Shown: piece by piece, positions 35,724-46,706 of the stretch
Position numbering within the stretch: the first letter of the stretch is position 1
How the letters are laid out: each line of letters opens with the position of its first letter
Origin: Steroidobacter denitrificans
Lineage (GTDB): Bacteria > Pseudomonadota > Gammaproteobacteria > Steroidobacterales > Steroidobacteraceae
Assembly: GCF_001579945.1 (NCBI RefSeq)
Contig: NZ_CP011971.1
Location: forward strand, 2,010,001-2,074,000
Reading direction: 5' to 3'
DNA length: 64,000 nt
Notes under the pieces: generated by a model
Told to the model about the DNA's origin: nothing
The model's database searches: none
What the model saw: the letters and a program-made list of their open reading frames with translations, nothing else
Made by a program: the position numbers and the translations under genes

Positions 35724-37508
35724 TCAGTACACTCGTGCCTTCGGCGCCACGGTCTCGACTTCGTCGGTCAACGTATTGAGGTGCACCGGCCGATATTCGA
35801 ATCGCACGCCACCCTTCTCATCGACCCAGGCGAGCGTGTGCTTCATCCAGTTTTGATCGTCGCGCTCCGGATAGTCCTCGCGCGCGTGAGCGCCACGGCT
35901 CTCCTTGCGGTTGACGGCCGAGTTGATCGTGGCGACCGCCTGGCCCAGCAGGTTCTCCAGTTCCAGCGTCTCGATCAGATCCGTATTCCAGATCATGGAA
36001 CGATCGCTGATGCCGACATCGGCGAACGACTGGAACACTTCCCCCAGCTTCCCGATGCCTTCCTGGAGGGTTTCCCCGGTGCGAAACACAGCGGCATGCG
36101 CCTGCATGACACGCTGCATGTTCAGGCGAATCTCGGCCGTCTTCAACGGCCCATTCGCATTGCGCAGACGGTCGATACGGCTGATCGCCTGTTCCCCGGC
36201 ATCCGCGGCAAAGGGGCGGTGACGCATCCCTGGCTTGACGGTCTCGGCGCAATGGCGTGCCGCCTCGCGGCCGAACACGACCAGGTCCAGCAACGAATTG
36301 GAGCCCAAACGATTGGCGCCGTGCACGGAGACGCAGGCGGCCTCGCCCACCGCCATGAGGCCGGGCACGACACTGTCCGGATTACCATCCTTGTAGGTCA
36401 CCACGTCGCCCTGCACGTTCGCGGGCACACCCCCCATGTTGTAGTGGACCGTGGGCAGCACCGGAATGGGCTGGCGGGTCACATCCACGCCGGAGAAGAT
36501 CTTGGCCGTCTCGGCGATGCCCGGCAGGCGCTCGTGGATGACATCGGCCCCCAGATGTTCGAGATGCAGAAAAATATGATCCTTGTGCGCGCCGACGCCG
36601 CGGCCTTCGCGGATCTCGATCGTCATCGCCCGGCTGACCACGTCGCGGGAGGCAAGATCCTTGGCGTTGGGCGCATAGCGCTCCATGAAGCGCTCACCCT
36701 CCGAGTTGCGCAGGATGCCGCCTTCGCCGCGCACGCCTTCCGTGATCAGGCAGCCCGCCCCATAGATGCCGGTCGGATGGAATTGCACGAATTCCATATC
36801 CTGCAGCGCCAGGCCGGCGCGCAGCGCCATGCCGCCGCCATCCCCGGTGCAGGTATGCGCCGAGGTACAGGAAAAGAAAGCACGTCCGTAGCCGCCGGTC
36901 GCAAGGATAGTCTTGTGGGCACGAAAACGATGCACGGTACCGTCGGCCATATCGATGGCCACCACGCCGCGGCACTCGCCGTTCTCCATGATCAGATCGA
37001 CGGCAAAATACTCGACAAAGAATTGTGCCTCGTGACGCAGCGCCTGCTGGTACAGGGTGTGCAGCATGGCATGGCCGGTGCGGTCCGCGGCGGCGCAGGT
37101 GCGCTGTGCGGTGCCCTTGCCGAAATGCGTGGTCATGCCGCCGAAGGGACGCTGATAGATGCGTCCGTCGTCGGTCCGCGAAAACGGCAGACCGTAATGC
37201 TCCAACTCGATGACTGCGCCCGGCGCCTCCTTGCACATGAACTCGATCGCATCCTGATCGCCCAGCCAGTCCGATCCTTTGACGGTGTCGTACATATGCC
37301 AGCGCCAGTCGTCCTCACCCATATTACCCAGCGCCGCGCTGATGCCGCCCTGCGCCGCCACGGTGTGACTGCGCGTCGGGAAGACCTTGGTGATGCAGGC
37401 GGTCGACAGGCCCGAATGTGCCAAGCCGAAAGTGGCGCGCAAACCGGCCCCGCCGGCGCCTACCACGATGACGTCGAAAGTATGATCGATGAACTGATAC
37501 GCGCTCAT
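35724..37508 (-). CDS. sdhA: Succinate dehydrogenase flavoprotein subunit SdhA
   Basis: Catalytic subunit that oxidises succinate. FAD-binding GAGGAGLRA (about 18-26) and the flavin-linked His at residue 48 ([10 protein letters not shown]) are visible. Further motifs are HFGKGTAQR, the substrate-binding THYNMGG-like stretch ([10 protein letters not shown]) and [19 protein letters not shown]. The ATG at 37508 has GAGGGG upstream and gives 594 aa, as expected (E. coli 588). The frame open to 37925 is an artefact overlapping sdhD. Confidence 0.97.
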   Translation of the reverse strand: MSAYQFIDHTFDVIVVGAGGAGLRATFGLAHSGLSTACITKVFPTRSHTVAAQGGISAALGNMGEDDWRWHMYDTVKGSDWLGDQDAIEFMCKEAPGAVIELEHYGLPFSRTDDGRIYQRPFGGMTTHFGKGTAQRTCAAADRTGHAMLHTLYQQALRHEAQFFVEYFAVDLIMENGECRGVVAIDMADGTVHRFRAHKTILATGGYGRAFFSCTSAHTCTGDGGGMALRAGLALQDMEFVQFHPTGIYGAGCLITEGVRGEGGILRNSEGERFMERYAPNAKDLASRDVVSRAMTIEIREGRGVGAHKDHIFLHLEHLGADVIHERLPGIAETAKIFSGVDVTRQPIPVLPTVHYNMGGVPANVQGDVVTYKDGNPDSVVPGLMAVGEAACVSVHGANRLGSNSLLDLVVFGREAARHCAETVKPGMRHRPFAADAGEQAISRIDRLRNANGPLKTAEIRLNMQRVMQAHAAVFRTGETLQEGIGKLGEVFQSFADVGISDRSMIWNTDLIETLELENLLGQAVATINSAVNRKESRGAHAREDYPERDDQNWMKHTLAWVDEKGGVRFEYRPVHLNTLTDEVETVAPKARVY

Positions 37509-37516
37509 ACCGCCCC

Positions 37517-37912
37517 TCAAACCGTCAAGGGGCCCACGCCCGCAAAAGCGATGCGCAGCACCGCGAAAATACCGAAAGCCGCAACCACGACGTGCAGGAA
37601 GGCGGCCAGTAACAACGCTCCGACCTTCAACCCGCCATGGACATAGTCTTCGATGACGACTTGCACGCCGAGAAACGCATGCAGCGCAGCCGTGCCGGTC
37701 AACAACACCAGCAGCACGGCGTTCACCGGCGCACCGATCCAGGCGAGCACCGTCGCATAGGCGAAATCGGGCATGCGCAGCAGCGCCGTCACGAACCATA
37801 GTGCCAGGAGTGCCAAGGCGATGGCCGAGACACGCTGCGATGTCCAGTGCGCGACACCGCTCTTGGCCGAGCCGTTGCCCAGCGCGCGAGCCATGGGAGT
37901 GCGCAGACTCAT
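37517..37912 (-). CDS. sdhD: Succinate dehydrogenase membrane anchor SdhD
   Basis: 131 aa with three transmembrane helices (about 25-45, 55-80 and 95-120). It starts [20 protein letters not shown], resembling alpha/gamma-proteobacterial SdhD proteins, and carries [13 protein letters not shown] and the conserved [15 protein letters not shown] segment that holds the heme ligand. The ATG overlaps the sdhC stop by 4 bp. With SdhC it forms the heme b and quinone site. Confidence 0.92.
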   Translation of the reverse strand: MSLRTPMARALGNGSAKSGVAHWTSQRVSAIALALLALWFVTALLRMPDFAYATVLAWIGAPVNAVLLVLLTGTAALHAFLGVQVVIEDYVHGGLKVGALLLAAFLHVVVAAFGIFAVLRIAFAGVGPLTV

Positions 37913-38322
37913 GCCGCACCTCCACCCAGGCACAGCAGCGCCCAGAAGCAGATCGTCACCGTCACCGCGGCAATGAAAACGCTCCAGCCGCTGATCCTCG
38001 CGGTGCGTTTCTCGAAACCGCGGCCGGTGTCCCATACGAGATGGCGAAAACCGTTGAGCAGGTGATAGAAAAAGGCATAGGAGAATCCCACCAGTACCAG
38101 CTTCATCAGCGGATGGGCGAATACTCCCTGTAGCCGTGCATAGCTGTCCTCACCGCCGGCGGCGCTGATCAGCCAGCAGACGAACAACAACTGGCCGACG
38201 CTCAAGGCACAGCCAGTCACGCGATGCATGAAGGACAGCACCATCGTGTATTGGAAACGGTATGTCATGAACGGCGATAGGGGCCGTTGATGCCTGGTCG
38301 TGCTGCTCAAGTTCACCCCCAT
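37909..38322 (-). CDS. sdhC: Succinate dehydrogenase cytochrome b subunit SdhC
   Basis: 137 aa, three transmembrane helices. The family signature [12 protein letters not shown] (about 32-43) and the heme-ligand region [14 protein letters not shown] (about 87-100) are present. The start [18 protein letters not shown] is typical. First gene of sdhCDAB-sdhE; the promoter must lie in 38323-38920. Confidence 0.94.
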   Translation of the reverse strand: MGVNLSSTTRHQRPLSPFMTYRFQYTMVLSFMHRVTGCALSVGQLLFVCWLISAAGGEDSYARLQGVFAHPLMKLVLVGFSYAFFYHLLNGFRHLVWDTGRGFEKRTARISGWSVFIAAVTVTICFWALLCLGGGAA

Positions 38323-38920
38323 CCGGCCGCTGCTCGAGCGGCACCGGTACTCATCCTCTTAAAACCAGCCGATGCCGTACAAACCGGCAGGCTACGAATC
38401 ACCCCAAAACCCAAAACCTTGATGGCCTTCAGAAATCGATGCAGCGGCCCGCCTTTTCCCAATCGCCGAAGCGCGTGGGCTCCGGTCCTTCCGGACCACC
38501 ATGCTCCCGGCTCCGCGGAGCCTCTCCCGAGGCCGTCTGTGCAGCTATCGGGTCTTGCGCCGGCGCCGTGATGGGCGAAGCCGACATCTGCTCTGCAGGA
38601 GCTCCCCCGGGTATGATCGCCTTCCGGTCCCCGTCCTCGCTCACGGCATCTCCCATAACGCGAACATGGCACAAACGGCGGGATTTGTGCCGGCGAAGGA
38701 TTCGGAGGATGATTGTCGATTACCCAGCGCCATGTGGGTAGTGTGCCAGATATGCATCGAGGGCGAAACCAGGCTACTTTCGTATGTGGCGAGGCCTGTA
38801 TTCATATTTTGCGAACGACTTGCGGCGTACCGCATGTCGAGACCCGATGCCTCACGAACCGTCTGCGTGCGACGCCGCACCGATCATCCATGACCCGAAC
38901 CGCTCCATGACCTGTCTGCC
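38323..38920. other. Divergent intergenic region between sdhC and ygfZ
   Basis: About 600 bases without a supported gene. It must hold the promoters of the sdh operon and ygfZ, but I cannot place -35/-10 boxes with confidence. Small palindromes are visible: CTCCGCGGAG (38511-38520) and TACCCA/TGGGTA around 38722-38741. Short open frames here have no recognisable similarity. Confidence 0.45.
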
Positions 38921-39802
38921 ATGACATCGACCTCCAGGACACTGCTGGGCACCCTTGCAGTCACCGGCGCAGATGCACGCACCTATCTGCAAGGGCAACT
39001 CACCGCCGATCTCGATCGACTCGAGGCCACGCAGGTGAGGCTGGCCGGCTGCAACTCGCCCCAGGGCCGCGTGCAAGCGGTCCTGTGGATGATCGAGCGC
39101 GGCGATGACATCGTACTGATCCTGCCGGATGCGATGATCGACTCGACGGCGGCACGACTGCGCAAGTACGTGCTGCGCAGCCGGGTGAACATCCAGATGC
39201 GGCCGTTGCAAGTCCGTCCAGCCACGCTGCCCGCGCCGCTGGCGGCGTCCCTGCGGACGCCAGCAGCATCCATCACTGATGCATCTCGGGAACCCACGCA
39301 TATCGAGCATGGGACCGACAGCTACGTACGTCTGCCCGGCCTGGAATCCTGGCTGAGACTAGCCGGCGAGGCGCCCATCGCACCGGATGAGGCGGCGCAA
39401 TTCGATGTACGGCTGGCGTACCTGCGTGCCGGACTGCCGCAAGTCTATCCGCAGACCCACGAAGCGTTCGTTGCCCAGATGCTCAATCTGGATCTGCTCG
39501 ATGGCATCAGTTTCTCGAAGGGCTGCTACACGGGCCAGGAAATCATCGCCCGGGCGCATTATCGCGGCGCCGTCAAGCGGCGCATGTTCCGCTTTCACGC
39601 CGCCTGTCCGCCGCCCGACCCCGGCACGCGCGTTCTCGCCGGCGCCAGCCATGCCGGTGATGTCGTGGACGCCGCCGCGGCAGGCGATGGCTGCGAGTTG
39701 CTCGCCGTGATCAGCCTGGCGCAGCTCGAGCAGGCACTGCATCTGGAAGGCCAACCCGCCGCCGCGCTGGAGCGCATGACGCTGCCCTACCCGGTCGCCT
39801 GA
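38921..39802 (+). CDS. ygfZ: Folate-binding Fe-S cluster repair/assembly protein YgfZ
   Basis: GcvT-like tetrahydrofolate-binding protein that supports certain Fe-S enzymes. The YgfZ signature with the essential Cys is present as KGCYTGQEIIAR (about 200-211). The N-terminal LLGTLAVTGADARTYLQGQL and FSKG context fit the family. 293 aa. It is divergent from sdhCDAB-sdhE; in E. coli ygfZ is divergent from sdhE (ygfY), so this association recurs. Succinate dehydrogenase is itself an Fe-S enzyme. Confidence 0.93.
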   Translation: MTSTSRTLLGTLAVTGADARTYLQGQLTADLDRLEATQVRLAGCNSPQGRVQAVLWMIERGDDIVLILPDAMIDSTAARLRKYVLRSRVNIQMRPLQVRPATLPAPLAASLRTPAASITDASREPTHIEHGTDSYVRLPGLESWLRLAGEAPIAPDEAAQFDVRLAYLRAGLPQVYPQTHEAFVAQMLNLDLLDGISFSKGCYTGQEIIARAHYRGAVKRRMFRFHAACPPPDPGTRVLAGASHAGDVVDAAAAGDGCELLAVISLAQLEQALHLEGQPAAALERMTLPYPVA

Positions 39803-39804
39803 TA

Positions 39805-40026
39805 GCGCGGCTCCCGCTCGAAGTCTGTGCCCTCCATGTCTTCAAGATTCCGAGGGCCCGATCCAGATGCTGAGAACCGTACGGTGGATGCGGCTCCGCT
39901 TGTGAGAATCTGTAACGATTGCGCGGCTCCCGCTCCAGGTCTTCGTCATCTGTGCCTCGAAATCTTGAGGGCACAGATGACGAAGACCTGGAGCGGAGCC
40001 GCATCCACCGTACGGCTTTCAGCATC
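39805..40026. repeat. Composite nested palindrome between ygfZ and lysS
   Basis: Inner inverted repeat: 39923-39956 with 39970-40002 (33 of 34 bases paired, one bulged C, 13-base loop). Outer inverted repeat: 39866-39900 with 39992-40026 (35 bases, two mismatches). The two share 39992-40002, so they are alternative folds. A 15-base direct repeat (39805-39819 and 39921-39935) opens both halves, and 39825-39854 is a decayed match to the inner stem. It lies between convergent genes and may terminate both, or be a repetitive extragenic element. Confidence 0.8.
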
Positions 40027-40112
40027 GAGAGCAGGAGCAAGAACGGAAATCGGAAGCCGGATGGGGTGTGAGATGCATTGTCGACAAGCACCCTGGGCGA
40101 CATCGGACCGGC

Positions 40113-41608
<1,496 letters not shown>

Positions 41609-41609
<1 letters not shown>

Positions 41610-42704
41610 TACAGCCCCTGCTTCAAGCTCGCTTCGAGAAATTCATCCAAGTCGCCGTCCAGCACGGCGGTGGTGTTGCCGACCTCGACGTTGGTGCGCA
41701 AATCCTTGATGCGCGACTGGTCGAGCACATAGGAACGGATCTGATTGCCCCAGCTTACATCGGACTTGGCGTCCTCCAGCACCTTCGCCGCGGCATTGCG
41801 CTTGTTCACTTCCAGCTCATAGAGCTTGGCCTTCAGCAGCTTCATCGCTTTATCGCGATTCTTGTGCTGACTGCGCTCGGCCTGGCAGGCTACGACGATG
41901 CCGCTGGGTTCATGGGTGATGCGTACCGCCGATTCCGTCTTGTTGACGTGCTGACCGCCGGCGCCGCTGGAACGATACACATCCACGCGCAGGTCGGCCG
42001 GATTCACATCGATAGCGATGTCCTCGTCGATCTCGGGCGAAATGAACACCGACGCAAACGAAGTATGCCGCCGGGCATTGGAATCGAAGGGAGACTTGCG
42101 CACCAGCCGATGCACGCCGGTTTCGGTGCGCAGCCAGCCGTAGGCGTGATCGCCGCCGAAGCTGACCGTCGCACTCTTGATCCCGGCGACCTCTCCCTCG
42201 TTGCAGTCGATGATCTCGGTCTTGTAGCCATGCGCGTCGCCCCAGCGCAGATACATGCGCAACAGCATGTGCGCCCAGTCCTGCGCCTCGGTGCCGCCGG
42301 CGCCTGCCTGGATGTCGAGAAAGCAGCTCCGGGAATCCATCTCGCCCGGGAACATGCGCTGAAATTCGAGCTTCTCGATATCCTTTTCGATGCGCGCGAC
42401 GTCCTGTTCGATCTCGCCGATGGCGAGTTCGTCGTTTTCCTCCACCGCCATGTCCAGCAATTCGCCGGCGTCGGCCAGCGCCCGCCCGATCCGCTTCAGG
42501 TTCGCGACCACCGCTTCCAGGCGGGCGCGCTCGCGCCCGAGTGCCTGCGCCTTCTCGGGCGTATTCCAGATCTCGGGATCCTCCAGTTCGCGGCTTACCT
42601 CGTCGAGACGTTCGCTCTTGGTATCGTATTCAAAGAAACCCCCTGAGCGCCTCGCTGCGCCCGGCCAAGTCTTCGAGTGAACGGCGGATATGATTGATTT
42701 CCAT
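41609..42704 (-). CDS. prfB: Peptide chain release factor 2, with programmed +1 frameshift
   Basis: Recognises UGA and UAA stops. Translation starts at the ATG at 42704 ([20 protein letters not shown]), meets an in-frame TGA at codon 25 (42632-42630) and must shift +1 to continue as [10 protein letters not shown]. The product is then 364 aa. The shifted part has the anticodon-like SPF (about 205), the GGQ loop ([14 protein letters not shown], about 248) and the normal RF2 C-terminus. The stop overlaps the lysS start. Confidence 0.96.
42630..42644 (-). promoter_or_regulatory. prfB autoregulatory +1 frameshift site
   Basis: On the minus strand AGGGGG (42644-42639), TTT, CTT (42635-42633) and TGA (42632-42630) follow one another. 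This matches E. coli AGGGGG-TAT-CTT-TGA except for one codon. The internal Shine-Dalgarno and slippery CTT let ribosomes skip one base when RF2 is scarce. Confidence 0.95.
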
Positions 42705-42853
42705 GGTGCCTGGCTTGCTGGGTTGGTTGCGGGTTCATGCGCCGGTCTTGCCCGTCCGGCAGCGTGCCTGTCCGGCGCCGAGCAAGTCGTGGATCGCGAT
42801 CCGAAACGGCAATGTTAGCATGCGGACATACAGGTACAGGCCGAAAGCGTCGA

Positions 42854-44623
42854 TCAGCCCTCGTCTGCCAGATCCCGCGGTGTGCGCGTCCGCGACCTAT
42901 CATCCAGGATGCGCAGATGCTCCGCGATCAGCTGCAGCCTGCCGGTGCCGCCATAGTGGTTGACATCCAGCCGATAGGCCAGCTCGATCCACGCGCCGAG
43001 CTGCACCTGCGGCGCATCCTCCTGGTCGAAATGCCGGAAGACGATCGCCTCACAGCAAGCGTCGAGTCCGTCATGCACCTCCAGTTTCAGGTGCCGTCCG
43101 CCGCCCAACACCCGCAGCCGGCGCACCTGGAAACGACCATCGAACAACGGCTCGGGAAATCCCTGCCCCCAAGGTCCCGACTCACGCAGCAGCTGCGCAA
43201 TCTCGAGCGTCAGCTCATCGCTGCGCAGGGCGCCATCGGAATGCACGATGCCGACCGCCTGATCGATGCTCATCCACCGGCGCACCTCCGCATCGAAGGC
43301 CTCGCGGAACCGATCCAGACCCTGCGCCGGCAATGTCAGGCCCGCAGCCATGGCATGGCCGCCGAATTTTTCGATCAGCTCGGGATGCCGTACCGCCACC
43401 GCCTCCAGCACGTCGCGCACGTGGACCCCGGGCACCGAACGCGCCGATCCCTTGAGGGAGTCCGCGTCGGCGCGCGCCAGCGCAATCACCGGACGGTGCA
43501 GCTTGTCCTTGACCCGGGAGGCGACCAGGCCGACCACGCCCTGATGCCAATTTTCGTCGAACAGACACATGCCCAGCGGTAGTTGCGGATCTTCCGCGCG
43601 CATGTTCGCCACGCTCGCCATGGCATCCTGTTGCATCTGGCGTTCCAGTTCGCGCCGATCCTGGTTGAGCTGTGTCAGGCGCGCGGCAAGCTGGCGTGCC
43701 GTCTGCGCATCGTCGCTCAGCAGGCACTGGATTCCGATCGACATGTCGTCGAGCCGTCCGGCCGCATTCAGGCGCGGACCGACCTGAAACCCCAGATCCG
43801 CCGCCAGGACGCTCTCCGGGAGGCGATTGGCCGATTCAAGCAGCGCGCGGATGCCGGGCAGGCAACGGCCGGCACGAATGCGCCGCAGGCCTTGATATAC
43901 CAGTATGCGATTGTTGCGATCCAGCGGCACCAGATCCGCCACCGTGCCCAGTGCTACCAGATCGAGCAGATCCGCCACCGGCTCGGGATGCAAACATCGT
44001 CCGCGCGTCTGCATTTCTCGAGTCAGCGCCGCCATCAAGTAAAAGGCCACGCCCACGCCTGCCAGCATCTTGCTGGGAAAACCGTTCTGCGCATTGGGAT
44101 TCACGATCGCGTTCGCTGCCGGCAGGGTTGCAGCCGGCAGGTGATGATCGGTGATCAAGATATCGATGCCCAGCATGCGCGCCTGATCCACGCCGGCATG
44201 ACTGGAAATGCCGTTATCGACGGTAATGATCAATCCCGGCTGCTGTTGCGCGGCCAGTTGCACGATCGGCGGCGTCAGGCCGTAGCCGTACTGGAAACGG
44301 TTCGGCACGATGAAGTCGACGTCCTGAAATCCGAGGCGCCGCAGCTGGCGTACCACCAGCGCGGTACTGGTGGCGCCGTCGGCATCGAAGTCCCCGACCA
44401 CGATGATGCGGCTGCGTCTCGCGTGATGGACGCACAATAGTTCCACTGCGGTACCGATACCGTCCAGCCGGCCCACCGGTATGAGCCCGGTCAGTTCCAG
44501 ATCGAGTTCTTCGGCCGCGCGCACGCCGCGTGCCGCGTACACACGCCGCAGCAGCGGATGCAGATCGGCCGGCAGGGTATCGCGCTCCGGCACCGACCGG
44601 CGCCGGATGGTACGTGTCAGCAT
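42854..44623 (-). CDS. recJ: Single-stranded-DNA-specific exonuclease RecJ
   Basis: 5'-3' exonuclease of recombination and mismatch repair. DHH-family motifs: VVGDFDADGATSTAL (about 75-89), ITDHHLPAA (about 158) and the DHHA1-domain GGHAMAAGL (about 430). An OB-fold C-terminal domain follows. 589 aa from the ATG at 44623 (E. coli 577). The start overlaps the upstream rpfE-like gene by 7 bp. The frame remains open to 44986 but that extension is not conserved. Confidence 0.95.
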   Translation of the reverse strand: MLTRTIRRRSVPERDTLPADLHPLLRRVYAARGVRAAEELDLELTGLIPVGRLDGIGTAVELLCVHHARRSRIIVVGDFDADGATSTALVVRQLRRLGFQDVDFIVPNRFQYGYGLTPPIVQLAAQQQPGLIITVDNGISSHAGVDQARMLGIDILITDHHLPAATLPAANAIVNPNAQNGFPSKMLAGVGVAFYLMAALTREMQTRGRCLHPEPVADLLDLVALGTVADLVPLDRNNRILVYQGLRRIRAGRCLPGIRALLESANRLPESVLAADLGFQVGPRLNAAGRLDDMSIGIQCLLSDDAQTARQLAARLTQLNQDRRELERQMQQDAMASVANMRAEDPQLPLGMCLFDENWHQGVVGLVASRVKDKLHRPVIALARADADSLKGSARSVPGVHVRDVLEAVAVRHPELIEKFGGHAMAAGLTLPAQGLDRFREAFDAEVRRWMSIDQAVGIVHSDGALRSDELTLEIAQLLRESGPWGQGFPEPLFDGRFQVRRLRVLGGGRHLKLEVHDGLDACCEAIVFRHFDQEDAPQVQLGAWIELAYRLDVNHYGGTGRLQLIAEHLRILDDRSRTRTPRDLADEG

Positions 44624-45678
44624 GTCGGCCACTGCTCCGCCGCAAGCGGTCTGCGCCACAGCGCATGGCGTGCACCGCGCCCCACGAGGATCCGCCAGCG
44701 ATCCAGTACCAGTTCCAGCCGCGAGATGCCGCCCGGCACCAGCGCAGCCGCAAGGGGGGCCAGCCAGGCGGATTCCAGGGTGTCCAGGTCGTCGGTATCC
44801 ACGACCACCACTGCGCCGGCCTTGGACGGCGCCGGCAATGACGCCGCATCCATCGGCGCCGGCGCCACCGTCAGGCCATACAGGCGATACAGACCGCGAA
44901 GATAGGCATCCCGGCCAAACGCCAGCGGCAACGCCGTACGCCGCGGCAAGCTGTCCAGATCCAGGACACCTTCGCCGTGCAGCCAAAGCGCATTCACGGG
45001 CAGCGCGCCTCGCGCCTGGCGCTGCGCATTCACGGGATGCTCATGCAGCAGCATCTGCAGTTCGGTCATCAGGCGCCTGAGCATCGCAGCATCGCGTCCC
45101 TGCGGCATGGCCTCGTCCAGCGGCATGGACACGGCATGCTCGGGACTCACGCTCATGAATTGCCAGGCATGCGCGCCGCGTACCAGCCATTCGCTATCGC
45201 TTTCCTGTCTGCCGAGCAATTCGAAATCCGACGACTGCAGATGCGCCGCCAAAGATGGCATCAGTGCAGCTCGTTCGGCGGGCAGGAGGCGATTGTGTTC
45301 GCACAAGAGCATCGCCGACAAATGCTGCATGCCCGCGGCGAAATACAACGGCTGGGCGTGCATCCAGAAACCAGCGGCCGGCTCCCCGAGCTCACCGGTG
45401 CGGATCAAGGCGGCGCTGGGAAAATGCGCGGCCGCGCCGCCGAGTCCTACCGCCTCGAGCAGCGCGCTCTGCCAGGGGGCCAGGGCGCCGGGCCGGAACG
45501 GACGACAGGCCTGTCGCGATGCCTCATGCCCGGTTCCGTCCGCCTCCAGACAGCGGATCGAGCCGCGACCCGCGAGCAGTGCCAGCTGCCGCCAACGCAC
45601 CTGGCGCTGCTCGCGGGCGCGAGCCAATGCGGGTCCGATCCGGGGGGCAATCAGGGTCAAGGAGCGGGATAGGGACAT
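44617..45678 (-). CDS. RpfE-like/phosphoglycerate-mutase-like protein upstream of recJ
   Basis: 353 aa from MSLSRSLTLIAPRIGPALARA at 45678; the frame to 45951 is an unconserved extension. The middle section (HAQPLYFAAGMQHLSAMLL, PVNALWLHGEG) and the C-terminal VVVDTDDLDTLESAWLAPL match proteins often labelled cofactor-independent phosphoglycerate mutase or regulatory protein. In Xanthomonas, from memory, the equivalent neighbour of recJ is rpfE. The metal-binding residues of true iPGM are not evident, so enzymatic activity is doubtful. It is coupled to recJ and divergent from the Mth938 gene. Confidence 0.7.
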   Translation of the reverse strand: MSLSRSLTLIAPRIGPALARAREQRQVRWRQLALLAGRGSIRCLEADGTGHEASRQACRPFRPGALAPWQSALLEAVGLGGAAAHFPSAALIRTGELGEPAAGFWMHAQPLYFAAGMQHLSAMLLCEHNRLLPAERAALMPSLAAHLQSSDFELLGRQESDSEWLVRGAHAWQFMSVSPEHAVSMPLDEAMPQGRDAAMLRRLMTELQMLLHEHPVNAQRQARGALPVNALWLHGEGVLDLDSLPRRTALPLAFGRDAYLRGLYRLYGLTVAPAPMDAASLPAPSKAGAVVVVDTDDLDTLESAWLAPLAAALVPGGISRLELVLDRWRILVGRGARHALWRRPLAAEQWPTC

Positions 45679-45720
45679 CTTCACGCGGCGATGGCGGCGG
45701 TAATGCGCTATCGTAACCGA

Positions 45721-46107
45721 ATGAAGCTGACAGACGATGGAATTACGGGCGCGAACCTGGTGCACTCCTATGCGCGCGGCCAAGTGCGGGTGGCCGGCGA
45801 AGTGATTCGTGGCAGCTGCCTGATCAGCCGGGATCGGCTCGTGCGGGCATGGCGCCCTCGCTCGATCGCCCAACTCACCGAGGAAGACTTCGAGGCCGTG
45901 CTGGCGCTGGAGCCGGAGATCGTCGTACTCGGCTCGGGCGCAGACCAGCAATTTCCGGATTCGCGCCTGCTGGCCACGCTGATGTCCCGTGGCATCGGCT
46001 GCGAAGTCATGGAGACCGGAGCAGCCTGCCGTACCTACAATGTCCTGGTCAGCGAAGATCGCCGCGTCGTCGCCGCTCTGTTGCTGGAGGACGATGAGGA
46101 ATCATGA
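45721..46107 (+). CDS. Mth938-domain protein (DUF498)
   Basis: 128 aa from MKLTDDGITG; earlier ATGs at 45691 and 45706 overlap the divergent promoter zone. A small alpha-beta domain with VIRGSCLISRDRL, EIVVLGSGADQQFP and the C-terminal TGAACRTYNVLVSEDRRVVAALLL, which is the Mth938/AAMDC pattern. The molecular role of bacterial members is not established; the human relative NDUFAF3 assists complex I assembly. It is a single-gene unit. Confidence 0.88.
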   Translation: MKLTDDGITGANLVHSYARGQVRVAGEVIRGSCLISRDRLVRAWRPRSIAQLTEEDFEAVLALEPEIVVLGSGADQQFPDSRLLATLMSRGIGCEVMETGAACRTYNVLVSEDRRVVAALLLEDDEES

Positions 46108-46147
46108 TGTATCGGCTGATCGCTGAGGCTCGGCAAAAACACCGGAA

Positions 46148-46264
46148 TTTGCTTCTACCGGTGCAGGATCACCGGTAGGGCTCTTTGATTTGCTTCTACC
46201 GGTGCAGAATCACCGGTAGGGCTCTTTAGATTTGCTTCTACCGGTGCAGGACCACCGGTAGAAG
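46148..46264. repeat. Three phased tandem hairpin repeats
   Basis: Copies start at 46148, 46189 and 46231, giving periods of 41 and 42 bp. Each holds CTACCGGTG, a 5-6 base loop and CACCGGTAG (first copy 46155-46163 with 46170-46178), and the first two end in GGGCTCTTT. The third has a longer 12-bp stem. A lone half site lies at 46402-46412. The copies are nearly identical, so the array looks recent or selected. It is not a CRISPR: the units are contiguous, without unique spacers. Confidence 0.9.
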
Positions 46265-46440
46265 ACGCGAGGGACTGAAGTTCGTTCGACCCAACTCGTC
46301 ATTGCCGGCGCATCAAGCGTCGTGCAGGTGACGAAATATTCTTGTTGTTCTGTTTTGTTCTTCTTCGCGCTGTTTCCTCGAATCCCCCTCCGCCCCCGCG
46401 TCTTCTACCGGTGATCCCGAAAAACCATCCGCTTACTCCC

Positions 46441-46572
46441 TCTCCTTAAGGTTCGCTCTCCTTGGACTCGCTTTCCTTGGACTGCCTCTCCTGGCTCCAC
46501 TCTGCCTCCTTTCTCCTTATCTCCTTATCTCCTTATTTCCTTAATTTCCTTATTTCCTTTCTCCTCTCCCCC
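46441..46572 (+). repeat. Pyrimidine-rich tract with 8-bp and 14-bp tandem repeats
   Basis: The + strand here is mostly C and T. It contains CTCCTTAT three times in a row (46513-46536) followed by TTCCTTAA-like variants to 46560, and a 14-bp near-repeat ending TCCTTGGACT (46456-46485). No coding frame is convincing. Confidence 0.85.
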
Positions 46573-46603
46573 TTGGCGGCGACCAACCTTGTAGGCAGCT
46601 GCC

Positions 46604-46640
46604 GGACTCGGTCTTGATTTAGACAGAGTCCAGATTTATT
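46604..46640 (+). terminator. Hairpin with T-rich tail in the 46.1-46.9 kb gap
   Basis: 46604-46614 pairs with 46621-46631 (10 of 11 bases) around a TGATTT loop, and the following sequence is AGATTTATT. Read on the + strand it resembles an intrinsic terminator, although it is almost 500 bp beyond the Mth938 gene. It could end a long 3' UTR or an unannotated RNA. Confidence 0.4.
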
Positions 46641-46706
46641 CGTCGCCACACCGCGACATCGCGGGACGGATGTTAGACACACGATCGCATGCAGTGCAAC
46701 TCTTTA

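Noticed and set aside
35781-37646. 621-codon open frame on the + strand
   Set aside because: It is fully antisense to sdhA, has no domain signatures and is a shadow of biased codon use in high-GC DNA.
37509-37925. N-terminal extension of SdhA in the longest open frame
   Set aside because: It lies on top of sdhD, and the conserved SdhA start with a good ribosome site is at 37508.
38501-38893. 130-codon open frame between sdhC and ygfZ
   Set aside because: No ribosome site, no similarity and an Arg/Ser-rich composition; it overlaps the expected promoters.
46148-46264. CRISPR array
   Set aside because: Units are contiguous 41-42-bp repeats with almost no variable spacer, only three copies and no cas genes nearby.
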